NCBI GenBank assembly: GCA_031769625.1
Contig: JAUIMM010000740.1
Coordinates: forward strand, 672,001-736,000
DNA from: Taudactylus pleione
Lineage: Eukaryota; Chordata; Amphibia; Anura; Myobatrachidae
DNA: 64,000 nt
Direction: 5' to 3'
Positions 21,701-33,549 of the stretch are shown here, in pieces. The notes under the pieces were generated by a model that saw only the letters and a program-made list of their open reading frames with translations, searched no databases and was not told the origin of the DNA. The position numbers and the translations under genes were made by a program. Position 1 is the first letter of the stretch, and the number at the start of each line of letters is the position of its first letter.

Positions 21701-24020
21701 GTGCTGCAGGCATGTCATGGGGGGCTGCAGACGTAATGGGGGGCTGCAGGTGGGTCATGGGAGGGATGTAGGCATGTAGTGGGGGGCTGCAGGTGTGCCA
21801 TGGTGGGCTGCAGGCAGGTCATGGGAGGGCCTCAGGCATGTCATGGGAGGCTGCAGGCATGTAATGGGGGGCTGCAGGCATTTCATAGGGGGCTGGTGTG
21901 TCATGGGGGGCTGCAGGAGTGTCATGGGAGTGCTACAGGCATGTCATGGGGGGCTGCAGGTGGACATGGGATGGGTATAGGCATGAAGTGGGGGCCTGCA
22001 GGTTTGTGATGGGGTGCTGCAGGTGTGCCATGGTGGGCTGCAGGTGGGTCATGGGAGGGCTACAGGTGGGTCATGGGGAACTGCGGGCATTTCATGGGGC
22101 TGCAGGCATGTCATGGGGGGCTCCAGGCGTGTAATGGGGAGCTGCAGTCATTTCATAGGTGGTTACAGGCGTGTCATGGGAGTGCTGCAGCCATGTCATG
22201 GGGGGCTATAGGTGTGTCATGGGAGGGCTGCAGGTGTGTCATGGGGGGCTGCAGGCATGTCATGTGGGGGCTACAGGCGTGTCATGGGGGGGCTGCAGAT
22301 GTGTCATTGGGGGCTGCTGGTGTGTCATGGGTGGTCTGTAGGCATGTCATTTGAGTGCTGCAGGCAGGTCATGGGAGGGCTGTAGGTGTGTCACGGGGGG
22401 GCTGCAGGCATGTCATGGGGGGCTGCAGGCATGTCATGGGGGGCTGCAGGCATGTCATGGGGGGCTGCAGGCATTTCATAGGGGGCTGGTATGTCATGGG
22501 GGCTGCAGGAGTGTCATAGGAGTGCTGCAGGCATGTCATGGGGGGCTGCAGGCATTTCATAGGGGGCTGGTATGTCATGGGGGCTGCAGGAGTGTCATAG
22601 GAGTGCTGCAGACATTTCATGGGAGTGCTGCAGGCATGTCATGGGGGCTTCATGTGTGTCATGGGGGGCTGCAGGCGTGTCATCGAAATGCTGAAGATGT
22701 CATAGGAGTGCTGCAGGCATATCATGGGGGGCTGCCGGCATGTCATGGGGGGTTGCAGGTGGGTCATGGGAGGGATATAGGCATGTAATGGGGGGCTGCA
22801 GGTGTGCCATGGTGGGCTGCAGGCAGGTCATGGGAGGGCTACTGGTGTGTCATGGGGGGCTGCAGGCGTGTCATGGGGGACTGCAGGCATGTCATGGGGG
22901 GCTGCAGGCATGTAATGGGGGGCTGCAGGCATGTCATAGGGGGCTGGTGTGTCATGGGGTGCTGCAGGAGTGTCATGGGTGTGCTGAAGGCGTGTGATGG
23001 GGGGCAGCAGGCATGTCATGGGGGCAGCAGGTGTGCCATGGTGAGCTGCAGGCTGGTCATGGGAGGGCTGCAGGCGTGTCACGGGCGGCTGCAGGCATGT
23101 ATTGGGGCACTGCAGGCATGTTATAGGGGGCTGTTGTGTCATGGGGGGCTGCAGGCATGTCATGGGGGGCTGCAGGCATGTAATGGGGGCTGCAGGCATT
23201 TCATAGGGGGCTGGTATGTCAATGGGGGCTGCAGGAGTGTCATAGGAGTGCTGCAGGCATGTCATAGGAGTGCTGCAGGCATGTCATGGGAGTGCTGCCG
23301 GCATATCATGGGGGGGCTGCATATGTGTCATGGGGGGCTGCAGTCGTGTCATGGGAGTGCTGATGACGTGTCATAGGAATGCTGCAGGCATGTAATGGGG
23401 GGCTGCAGGTGGGTCATGGGAGGGATATAGGCATGTAGTGGGGGGCTGCAGGTGTGCCATGGGGGGCTGCAGGCAGGTCATGGGAGGGCTACAGGTGTGT
23501 CATGGGGGGCTGCAGGCATGTCATGGGGGCTGCAGGCATGTCATGGGGGGCTGTAGGCATGTCATGGGGGGCTGCAGGCATGTCATGGGGGCTGCAGGCA
23601 TGTCATGGGGGGCTGTAGGCATGTAATGGGGGGCTGCAGGCATGTCATAGGTGGCTGGTGTGTCATGGGGGGCTGCAGGAGTGTCATGGGAGTGCTGCAG
23701 GCATGTCATGGGGGGCTGCAGGTATGTCATGGGATGGATATAGGCATGTAGTGGGGGGCTGCAGGTGTGTGATGCGGGGCTGCAGACGTGTCATGGGGGC
23801 TGCAGGCATGTGAAAGGGGGCTGTAGGCATGTCATGGGAGTGCTGCAGGCATATCATGGGGGGCTGCAGGTGTGTCATGGGGCTGCAGGCGTGTTATGGG
23901 GGGCTGCAGGCGTGTCATGGGGGGGTTGCAGATGGGTCATGGGAGGGCTATAGGTGTGTCATGGGGGGGCTGCAGAAATGTCAGGGGAGGCTGCCTGTGG
24001 GTCATGGGAGTGATGCAGGC
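18766..24020. repeat. Large minisatellite, 21-bp unit
   Basis: About 5.2 kb of gcatgtcatggggggctgcag and variants. The unit is a multiple of three, so open frames up to 360 codons run through it reading CRHVMGG, LQACHGG or AGVSWGA. Longer blocks repeat: the stretch starting gtagtggggggctgcaggtg appears near 19895, 20997 and 21777. G is strongly concentrated on the plus strand, and ctgcag recurs in most units. No evidence of coding. Confidence 0.95.
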
Positions 24021-25335
24021 ATGTTGATGGAAGCAACAACAATCACAGATGCAGAGGCATTGGCACAGGCAGGCATGGTCAGATGGGGACTATACACCTG
24101 CCATAGTGCTGTGCAATGTTTGGTGGTGGGACTGATGGTGGCATATAAGCTAGCGCCAATCTGTATTATAGTGTGCAACCTCTGATAATTAGGCCACACG
24201 GATGTACACATGGGAAGGAGTTGGTATTCCATTTGCATAACCTCGCAGATGACCGACCACCAATCCATGCGGCTGCGCTCATTTTCGTGTACTACTCAGA
24301 ATCAGGCCTAGTGTCTTTCATGCAGTCCTCCTAGTGACAAGGGGCGTGGCCTCATGGGAAACGCCAGCGAGCCACGCCTCCAGTTTCCGTCATGCCCTTA
24401 GTCCCTCCCCCATGTTATTTTGTGGCATTTTCCCATTGTCGCTCTCAGCTCCTCCCACAGCTTCTTTTGCTTATAAATATGTCTCGGCCTTGTGCAGGGT
24501 GCTTACATTCTGCTCTGCTATATGTATATATCTGCTTCTAGCCTTGTGTTCTGCACTGGGCTGAGTCTGGCCGGGTGCCCCCTTTTTGCACCACCAGGAT
24601 TCTCTTCCCTCATGTAGTAATGAGATGTTGTGACATCCTTTTCCCTGCCCACTACTGGAGCAGGTACCATCTATTGCGGCAGGCGCTCAGACACTACATG
24701 GGCACACGGGCAGCACCATTATGGGCTAGGACAGGCCATGTGAATGACCGCACCAATACACTGCCCTCACTGTGGCCCTGTGTGGGAGGTAGGGCATCAT
24801 GCTGGACCAATAAGCCACTATATCTATCTGCTGTACATTATAACTCCAGCAGCTTTATAATACCAGCCTTACTGGAAGCAGCCATGTTAGTTATCGCTTC
24901 CATGGTTCATATACTGACATCCCTGATATGCGCTGCTTTCACTGTCGGTGACTTAAACATCTCACATTTAGAGATTACAGCAAGTCTATCGTATGCAGTG
25001 CCGTAATCTACTAACAACATAATAATAAGAAAAGCAATAAATCTGTGATTAGCTTTGAATAGTGGACGTAAGACAATAACAATATAATAGTTTGCTGCAC
25101 TATAATGTATACAGCTTGTTATCAGTGACCTTACAGGCAGTTTAATCTTCTCTGCAGACTGATGTGACATAAATCCTCTTCCCTATTGTATTATGGGATC
25201 CGCCATTGCGCAGGAATGATTTAGTAAATCCGATCAATCCTCATATATAACTGTCGCTCTCTCTGCAGCAGACGGCGATTCTCATCTGAATCTGCTGCCA
25301 GCTGAGAGCTGTTAACATTAAGAGGTTTATCCCAC
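24021..25335. other. Unassigned sequence
   Basis: No supported gene. tcagaatcagg at 24296-24306 matches the MITE terminus at 12518-12528 in ten of eleven positions and may be a fragment of the same family. The remainder is moderately GC-rich without recognised domains in any frame. Confidence 0.4.
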
Positions 25336-25339
25336 TGTC

Positions 25340-25856
25340 ATACTCTCCATCATTCGCAGTCCGCACACGTCCGTTGTGTATTGGCCATTTGCAGTCCGCA
25401 CACGTCCGTGGTGTATTGGGCATTCGCAGTCCGCACACGTCCGTGGTGTATGGGGCATTTTCAGTCCGCACACGTCCATGGTGTATTGGGCATTCGCAGT
25501 CCGCACACGTCCGTGGTGTATGGGGCATTCGCAGTCCGCGCACGTCCGTGGTGTATGGGGCATTCGCAGTCCGCACACGTCCGTGGTGTATTGGGCATTC
25601 GCAGTCCGCACACGTCCGTGGTGTATGGGGCATTCGCAGTCCGCACACGTCCGTGGTGTATTGGGCATTCGCAGTCCGCACACGCCCGTGGTGTATTGGG
25701 CATTCGCAGTCCGCACACGTCCGTGGTGTATTGGGCATTCGCAGTCCGCACACGTCCGTGGTGTATGGGGCATTCGCAGTCCGCACACGTCCGTGGTGTA
25801 TTGGGCATTTGCAGTCCGCGCACGTCCGTTGTGTATTGGGCATTCGCAGTCTCCCT
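25340..25856. repeat. Minisatellite, 35-bp unit
   Basis: About 15 copies of a unit beginning cattcgcagtccgcacacgt and ending ggtgtattggg (starts at 25386 and 25421 give a 35-base period). Because 35 is not divisible by three, each strand cycles through all frames, and nearly all are open. The long open frames on both strands are therefore artefacts. Confidence 0.95.
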
Positions 25857-26175
25857 GCAGAGGTGAGAGACACAATGAGACTGGCTAATAACCCTGCATC
25901 TGAGACATCACAGGGGCTCAAACTCACACTACAAACTATATATAAAGAGGGGTCTAACAGGCTCCTGAATAGCAGCAATTTCCTATCCAGTCAGTATAGA
26001 CATACAGAAACTAACATACTATAGTCAGCCAATAGAATGTATTGATCTAGTGGAAGTTTGTCTAATTAAAGTAAATGCCTTATATAGGGTGTTGTGCATT
26101 TCCGTCTATCCTGATAAACCACAGACACATTTGTAAACAAGTTGCAAATGCAAAACATTCATCTTTAAAAGCAAA
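25857..26175. other. Unassigned AT-rich sequence
   Basis: No gene or recognised element in about 320 bases. Confidence 0.4.
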
Positions 26176-26178
26176 TAA

Positions 26179-26447
26179 GGGGCATATTTATTAACATTAT
26201 TTTAGTATCAGATTGCGGGGCCATCTGCAAGGGAGGTGGGGAGGGGGTTTTAGGTGGGAGCCGGCAGCGAATGCACGGACACGTTCTCCCCTGTGTTTTT
26301 TGCGGAAAATACAGTGAAAAGTATGTGAAGTGGATTCGCAGGGACAGAGCTTTCCTGCAAACCTTGTAATGTAAGAATGTGACATTGGGTGAAGTTATCA
26401 CAGCCAGTCTGCATGGGAGATGTGTATTGTTGTGATACATTTGCCCC
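26179..26447. mobile_element. MITE with TAA target duplication (PIF/Harbinger-like)
   Basis: It begins ggggcatatttat and ends atacatttgcccc, imperfect inverse repeats, flanked on both sides by TAA (26176-26178 and 26448-26450). A 3-bp TWA duplication and GGGGC-type ends are typical of PIF/Harbinger MITEs. It is 269 bp with no ORF. Confidence 0.7.
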
Positions 26448-26450
26448 TAA

Positions 26451-26798
26451 GCGTCAGGCTGCGGGTTTTGACTGAACTTCTATCACGGAACCTTAAGAAC
26501 TATTTACCTTGGTGTTTTCCCATAACACCTCCTCCGTTACCAAACACTTCTTTTGCAGCAAGAGAGGCTGGATGTCCTACTCCTGGCCACTTAGTAAGAT
26601 TGTAGCCTAATACTGGGAAACAGACTACCCGGTCTCAGGGAGGCATTACCCAGATGGTGAGACAATCTACGATTTATCTATATATTGTTATATACTTACC
26701 GTTACAGTGATGCTTGTGCCCTTTGACAATGGCTAGAAGAGACAAAAGCAAGAAACAAAAGGTGACCACACTATTGCTACTGAATGACTAATAAATAA
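26451..26798. other. Unassigned sequence flanking the ERV
   Basis: No gene recognised. The five bases next to the LTR are aataa. Confidence 0.4.
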
Positions 26799-28032
26799 TG
26801 CATTTTAAACAGTATCGATATTAGAGAGATTTGATTGCACAGACCAGATTGCCCATACCTCCCATTTCAATATAAAATAACTTTGTCACACAAAAACAGT
26901 TTGCGGTTCCAACACACACAAAGGTATTATATTATAAAAAGGGTATAATCAGCCTTAATCTATACAATGCAGCTATATACAGGATAAAGACAAATATACA
27001 ATTACCAATACTTCGCCATGCGGTCTGGATCCAGGCTAACAGCTGTCTCTCAGATAGCTGGGTGTTAAGGAAGAAAAGAGAGGAAGAAGGGGTTGGGATC
27101 CAGACTGCATAGGAATTTATAGGTGTACAATTTCCTTTGAACATAAGCTAAATACTCAGAGGGGCTCCCTATTGGCCCTTTATTACTGAGTCACAATGGT
27201 TATTGCTATTCATTGGTTAGTAGATGGTTGACGTCACTGGAGGTTGAACTGTGTTAGAAAATCCCTTTGTCCTACCCTTGGCATGCAAATCTACAGCTGA
27301 TGTGTACAATGATTTTTACAGTATAGAGTATAATTCTTGGCAGGTCTTCATAACTCGATAGTGATCCCTTCCATATTCATTCTGTTGGTTTCACATTCCT
27401 GTTGAGACAGAGGGAAATCGGTAGATACTACTCATGACCCATTTATCTTATTCCTAAGCCCAGATATCATATAACTGCTATTTAGCATGTAACATTCACT
27501 GTATACCATTAAAACACATAAACTTCTATGTTTGGAACATTTATTGTGTAAGTGGGTGAATATTTGTATGAGAGTAAAGAGGTGTTTATGTACTAAATAG
27601 CGTTGTGCGTATCTCAGTCAGTTTATGGTTAAATGGGATATAAGTTTATTGTAAGGAAAGGCTGCTGTCCATCGGGGTAAGGTTTCCGACAATAATACTT
27701 AAAAGCTAGCTATGCGATTGAAATGCAAAACAGTATTTAAACAGTATTGCTGTACTAACTTTGTTATGTGTTTATGTAATGTAAAATGGCGCCTAACCGT
27801 TGTTAGCACAGAAGCATGGCACACCATTCACAATATGGCGATTTGCGGGGGCATGGGATGCGTGTGCATGTATAGTGAGCATGTGCAATTGCGCGTGCGC
27901 AAGTGCGTGCGCGAATGCGGCAGGAGCGTGTGTTCGCATAAAATGGCCGTGGACTATCAAATCGTCCAATGGATGTCGTGTTACGATTTGTGTGCAATTA
28001 AGCGATCGCAACCAATTTATACGGTTTCGACA
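26799..28032 (-). repeat. ERV 3' LTR
   Basis: Direct-repeat partner of 37129-38365 with TG...CA ends. In the minus sense it starts tgtcgaaaccgtataaattg and ends gtttaaaatgca. The final few bases differ from the other LTR, which ends aaaaggtatca. It contains the same CCAAT and TATA-like elements as the 5' copy. Confidence 0.92.
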
Positions 28033-28716
28033 GTCCACCCTTTGATAGCAATTATACGCTATCACTGTACGCAAGCAACAATTAATAATTGGTTATCTGA
28101 TTAGCCATACTATAAGACATTAGTTAATGTTATTGTTATGGGATGGCATGAGTTGTTAATTTACCCATCAATGAAGCACTCTTGGGGGAAGGGACATAAA
28201 ACTAGCCTTATGTGCACACCACAGGCCAAACTGAAGAGGTCGTGACCACATGTTAGATGTGGGAATGCACTTAACCCATAAGGATAATTTTGAATTGTGT
28301 AGAGACTTCATTTTAAGATGTTTTGAAATAGCATTAATAACACTTTTATGCACTGCTAAACAAATCCAAATCACATCATTACAAGGTTTGTGTTCTTATG
28401 GGACTTCTACTATCATTCGGATCTTATTTCATGTGGACACTGTATTATAAAGTATTGTTCAATGTTCTTAATGATATGACTCCGTGTGGTTATTTGAATC
28501 GTTGAATAATGCGCCCCTGGAGGACATAAAGTAGTCCCTCGTAGCATACCACGTGGACTCTAAGTCGAGGACCAATGGGGAGCTAGTGTTGGAAAGCACC
28601 ACTCCATGGAGAGGACAACCTTGGAAGAAAGGGGAGATGAAGACTACATTTAAACTAGGGTGTTCTAAAGAAACATTGACAATACTTTATTATACATGGC
28701 AATATGCAAGCAAACA
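28033..28716 (-). other. ERV region between env and 3' LTR, with polypurine tract
   Basis: About 0.67 kb follows env. Directly before the LTR the minus strand reads caaagggtggac, a plausible polypurine tract (28033-28044). The rest has no convincing ORF. A 68-codon minus-strand frame (28168-28374) exists but shows no recognisable motif. An accessory gene cannot be claimed. Confidence 0.6.
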
Positions 28717-30495
28717 TTAGATCGTACTCTCTAATTCAGGGTTATAATGTAGGGTGTTAGTTACATTAGTTTTCACAGCATCATGGGTAACTACCATCAT
28801 TATTTCATTTTCCTGGTTTCCATTGGAACAACCCTTTGCACACTTCATAGCCGCTGGAACACATCTGATACATATGCCAATTATTAGGATAACCACCAAC
28901 ACTAGGATCAGGAGTTTCCCTATACTCGCAATCAGTTTTTGGACCCACTCTCCTAGACCTGAGAACCATTTCATAGGGTTCAACCAGGAGAACCACTCTT
29001 CGACCTGTTCCTCCACTTCAGCGATTGAAGCATTATGGTCCATTTTCCAATCTATCACCTCCTTGGGGTCACTAGTGCTATTGGTGATATAAGTACAACA
29101 TTTAACACCAAACTGGGTGGCTAGGGTTACGCAATACCCTCCAGAGACAGCAGTTAAATAATTCAGCACTAAACGATGTTGGACCAGCTTTTTCTTGTAC
29201 GCTTGCAACTCCTTACCAGTGTACCTAAAGGTGTCATCATATAGCTTGGTGATATTATCTATTAATTTTGCGAGATCTTGAATATACCTAAAATTTAGAG
29301 ATCCCCAAGCAATCCTGGTGGGATCAAGTGCAACTAGAATCTGGAAGCCAGTCGTCTCACTTATCATTTGAGTGGCTTTATGCACATCACCAGGAATCAT
29401 GTTTCTCTTATTTCTGTGTTCATAATGCGTATGAAGGTATGGAGAAGGTATGTTCCTATGGACATCAATCATTTCATTATGTGCAAGAGTCATGACTTCA
29501 GGGAGTACCTTTCCCAAATAGCATAGTCCACTGGAACTTGGAGAGAGCCATTTATACGCTTTTCTACCACAAATATAATATACATCATCTGGGAGGATGA
29601 ATGGGATGGAATGTTTCATGATACCGGTACACATCTTTTCTATGAATGATCCCATCCCTATCTCCTCCGTTTGGCTAATACAAGTATCAGGTTGTATGAT
29701 CTTCGCACAGTACCCGGGTGGTACTCTTCCAACCATCACTTTAACATTACTCCGCGTATACCTGTACCTATAGAATTTCCCACTTGTAACAATGTTGTAT
29801 AAAAGTGCTGAGTATATAGATACATTATCGGCTCTCAGTGAGAAGGTCATTGTCTGATTAATTCCTGTGACTTCCCAATTCCCAGGTTTGTTGGGATTGG
29901 TGAAGTTGAAACATAACAGGGATTTATCTACTTGATATTGGTGGAGCTTCAAATTAGGGGGATTGGATGTGTTAAATTTTCTGTCCACCGGTTTGCCTCC
30001 CTGTAAGTCAATGACTTCAGAGACATTTAAGGGGAATGGGACTAACCCTACATTATGCTGTCCTTGAGGAACCTGGGAGCATACCCAACATTCAGTTTGG
30101 TTCAAAACCTTACCTACTAGGGAATGGTAGTCCTCTAACGGATGCTCACCCAAGTATAAATTACTCTGGGTCTGACATCATAGGATGCATTTATCATTGA
30201 CTACAGGCCCACAATTTGTGCATATACAATACTCTTCAGACAATAAACCTTCACACTGCCTCCGAGATTCCAAGAGAGCAGATCTTTTAACCATTACAGT
30301 GCTAATATTGGTCAGGTACTGGCCTTGTTTTTGCAGCTCTTTCTCTCCCAGCTCGTCTCCACCGACACCACTACCGATCTCTCTCTCCATCCTCCAACCA
30401 CCAGCACAGAACCAGGACATCCCGAAACACAACAGTATGATATGAACTCTGGGAGGATACACAAAAGCAGTTACAACCTGAAACCCCATCACCAT
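28717..30495 (-). pseudogene. env: ERV envelope glycoprotein, one in-frame stop
   Basis: Env mediates receptor binding (surface subunit) and fusion (transmembrane subunit). An ATG at 30493-30495 opens a frame of about 592 codons, broken once by TGA at 30178-30180 with the same frame continuing. Visible parts: a hydrophobic signal segment (VHIILLCFGMSWFCAGG), CWVC in the surface subunit, many N-x-S/T sites, a furin-type site RNKR (29404-29415), a helical heptad region, a C-x10-CC motif (CVTLATQFGVKCC), NASI and EEWFSWLNPMKWF near the membrane, an anchor LLILVLVVILIIGICI and a short tail. Apart from the stop it is remarkably open compared with gag and pol. The frame after the stop has no ATG until later and is not a separate gene. 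Confidence 0.9.
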
Positions 30496-30535
30496 ACCAG
30501 GTCTTACCAGCCTTGTTCAAGTGCTACTGATACAA

Positions 30536-31724
30536 TTAGTAGCTTTCACGGAACAGGCTTGCAATCGACAGGTCCAGGTTCTCTGTCTCTCCCCTGGTCT
30601 GGTTCTCCTCAGGATTTTTGACCTTCCGACAATGGCTGGAATGGACCCAGGTGTCTCTCTCAGCTACTTTCATGGATGTTGTACTTGTCAGTAGCACTTG
30701 GTATGGTCCTTCCCAATGGTCAGTCAAACAACCTGAACGTAAAAAGTTTCGGATCATAACATACTCTCCAGGTTCAACATCAAGACAGTTAATTTCAGGC
30801 ATATCAGGTGATAACAGTTTTAGTTTCTGCTGCTGCTGTTGGAGCTGCTTACTCATCCCTATAAGGTACCTCACAGTAACCTCGTTGTTACTTTTCAAAT
30901 CTTCCTGAGGACTTATAATTAAATGAGGTTGCCTCCCGAACAGTATTTCGAATGGGGAAAGATTAAGAGGGGATCTAGGGGTAGTCCTGATACTATGGAG
31001 CACAAGAGGCAGAGCTTCTGGCCATCCCCAAAAAGTTTCAGCCATGATTTTACTCAGCTTGTTTTTAATAGTACCATTTACCCTCTCCACCTTGGCACTG
31101 GCCTGCGGTCGATATGGGGTGTGAAGCTTACTATTAATACCCATCAACTTGCACATACATTGAAAAACATCTCCGGTAAAATGGGTACCCCTATCACTTT
31201 CAATTACTCTAGGGATACCATACCTACATACAAACTCCTGAACTATTTTCTTTGCTGTGAATGCAGCAGTGTTGGTAGCAGCTGGGTATGCCTCTACCCA
31301 ATTAGAGAATACATCTATGCAAACCAAAACATACTTCAAGTTCCTGCAGGGTGGTAACTGGATGAAGTCAATTTGTATGACCTGGAAAGGGCCGTCTGCT
31401 GGAGGGATGTGAAATGGTTCAGAGGGTACAGTTTTTCCTAAAGCAGGTCAAACAGGACATTGCCCTCTTCTCTTCTTGGGAAGAAAAGCCAGGTGCATAC
31501 CAGTATGCCTTCACTAACTTACACATACCCTGCTTACCCAGATGGGTCAGACCATGTGCTGCTTCTGCTAAGCTTGGGTAGTATGCCTTAGGAGCTACTG
31601 GCTTCCCTTGTCCATTTCTCCAGAGCCCACTCTTGCTCACATCCCTTGGATCTCCAGCTTGCCTTTTCCTGGTGGGTACACACACCTTGCATTTCAACCA
31701 GTTTCTGCATGTCAACCGTTTCAA
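30536..31724 (-). pseudogene. pol: ERV integrase (frameshifted between zinc and core domains)
   Basis: The N-terminal zinc-binding domain is in the frame 31419-31724: H-x3-H in AEAAHGLTHLGKQG and C-x2-C in SCLTCFRK. A frameshift near 31430-31440 moves the rest to another frame, which reads through DGPFQVIQIDFIQLP to the core: CIDVFSNW (first D), VIESDRGTHF (second D) and SAKVERVNG (E), with exactly 35 residues between the second D and the E. The C-terminal domain shows GEYVMIRNF and WEGPYQVLLTS. The core is complete, but the protein is split by the shift and by a further shift from RNase H. It belongs to the pol polyprotein, so the apparent start at 31339 is only a break product. Confidence 0.9.
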
Positions 31725-32902
31725 ATAAAAAACACTTTATCCAGTTGATTAAGTTTTAAACCTGCTGCCCATTTGGCAGCTTCATCAGCCCTTTTGTTAC
31801 CCAATAATACTGGATCATCTTCGCAGGTGTGGGCTTTACACTTAATGACAGCTACTGTCTTGGGTAGCTGTATTGCTGTCAACAGTCGTTTTATGTGATG
31901 TGCATGTGCGATTGGTGTGCCTGCTGCCGTTAGAAAATTTCTTAGATGCCATAGGGCCCCAAAATCGTGCACCACCCCAAAAGCGTACCTGGAGTCTGTG
32001 TAAATATTGTCCGTTTTTCCTTCGGCCAACTCACACGCTCTCCTTAGTGCCACGAGTTCCGCCACCTGCGCTGAATGGGGTGGACCGAGTGGTTCGGCCG
32101 CTGTAACGTCCTTGTCATCAACCACAGCATAACCTGTACATAACTCACCTGTATCAGTCTGTCTATGGCAACTCCCATCCGTGTAAAACGTTAAGTCTGC
32201 ATTTTCTAACGGTGTGTCATGAATGTCAGGCCTAGCTGTAAAATTTTGATTTAAACACTCCATACAGTCATGCCAATTAATTCCTGTACCAAACTCACCT
32301 TCTACCACTGGTAACGATTCACCTTTACCTTCCACCCTTTGTGCATCATGAGGCACACTTGGTAAATATGTAGCAGGGTTTAAAGTATTACACCTCTTTA
32401 TAGTAATGTTGGTCGGTGCAATTAATGCTAGTTCCCATTTAGTGAACCTAGCGGAGGAAACGTGTCTGGTCTGGGCCGAATTTAACAGGGCAGAAACAGC
32501 ATGTGGTGTATGTACAGTCATGTCATGGCCTAACACTACATCCTCACTCTTTTCCACTAAGAGTGCGGTTGCAGCTACGCTCCTTAAACATGTTGGGAGT
32601 GCTCTTGCAACAGCGTCCAACTGGGCACTGTAGTATGCTACTGGTCTATTGGCATCACCATGTTTTTGTGTGAGAACTCCTGCCGCACAACCAGCAGCCT
32701 CCGTACAAAATAAATCAAAGGGTTTCCCATAGTCTGGAATCCCCAATGCAGGTTCTCTTATCAGACTGTCCTTAAGATTAAGGAAGGCTTGCTCTGACTC
32801 TTCAGAGTGCAAGACATGGTCTGGTTTTGTGGAAGAGACTAACTCCTGCAGTGGTAAAGCCAGAATGGAAAACCGGGTATCCATGACCTGCAATACCCAC
32901 AC
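31721..32902 (-). pseudogene. pol: ERV RNase H with connection domain
   Basis: A single open frame of 393 codons covers the connection and RNase H domains. The four catalytic carboxylates are visible in order: D in FYTDGSC, E in AELVALRRACEL, D in IYTDSRYAFG and D in GNKRADEAAK. This domain therefore looks catalytically intact, but it is out of frame with the reverse transcriptase upstream (shift between 32839 and 32902) and ends at a stop before integrase. Confidence 0.9.
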
Positions 32903-33549
32903 ATGCCCAAGAAGGTATGGATCTGGTGCTGGTTCTGTGGTAGTGTTATGGTCTGTATGGCATGGATTCTGTCCGCTGTCAGATGTCGGAGGCCTTGGGT
33001 AAGACAGTGTCCCAAGTATTTAACCCTGGTCTGGCATGGCTGTAACTTGTCCTTAGCAACCTTATGCCCTGTGTGCGAGAGGTGAAGCAACAAAAGTTTA
33101 GTATCATTTAAACATGACATAAACGAATCAGAGCATAACAACAAATTGTCTACATATTGGATTAGTACCGATCCATTGGCAGGTTGAAAAGACTGTAAAC
33201 AATCATGTAAGGCCTGGGAGAAGATACTGGGGCTGTCAATGAAGCCCTGGGGTAGTCGTGTCCATGTGTTCTGTACGCCTTTGTATGTGAAGGCAAATAG
33301 GTATTGGCAATCAGGTCGAAGGGGGACGGAGTAGAAACCGAAGCATAAATCTATTACCGTGAAATGGGTTGCGGTTGATGGGATTTGCATAAGGATGACA
33401 GCTGGGTTAGGCACTATGGGAAATTGGCTTTCTACCACCTTATTAACCCCTCTAAGGTCCTGTACCAGCCTGTACCCCCTCCCACCACTCTTTTTCACAG
33501 GGAAGATGGGACTGTTGGCTACACTGGCTGTACGGACTAAAATTCCCTA
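32839..33549 (-). pseudogene. pol: ERV reverse transcriptase, YVDN active site
   Basis: Fingers and palm are recognisable: GYRLVQDLRGVNK, FTVIDLCFGFYSVPL (first catalytic D), RLPQGFIDSPSIF, then LIQYVDNLLLCS at motif C, and LGHCLTQGLR and FLGMCGYCRSW in the thumb/connection. Family enzymes have YxDD at motif C, but here it is YVDN, so the second metal-binding aspartate of the box is missing. An in-frame TAG at 33547-33549 separates it from the protease part, and the frame is lost after 32839. The apparent start at 33498 is a GTG inside the polyprotein. Confidence 0.9.

Noticed and set aside
25241..25978. 245-codon minus-strand open frame and overlapping plus-strand frames
   Set aside because: All follow the 35-bp tandem repeat. 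Near-equal openness in many frames shows there is no coding constraint.
28717..30153. Separate 478-codon gene beginning at 30153
   Set aside because: The first codon is TTG and the same frame continues upstream past a single TGA to an ATG at 30495, so it is the rest of env.
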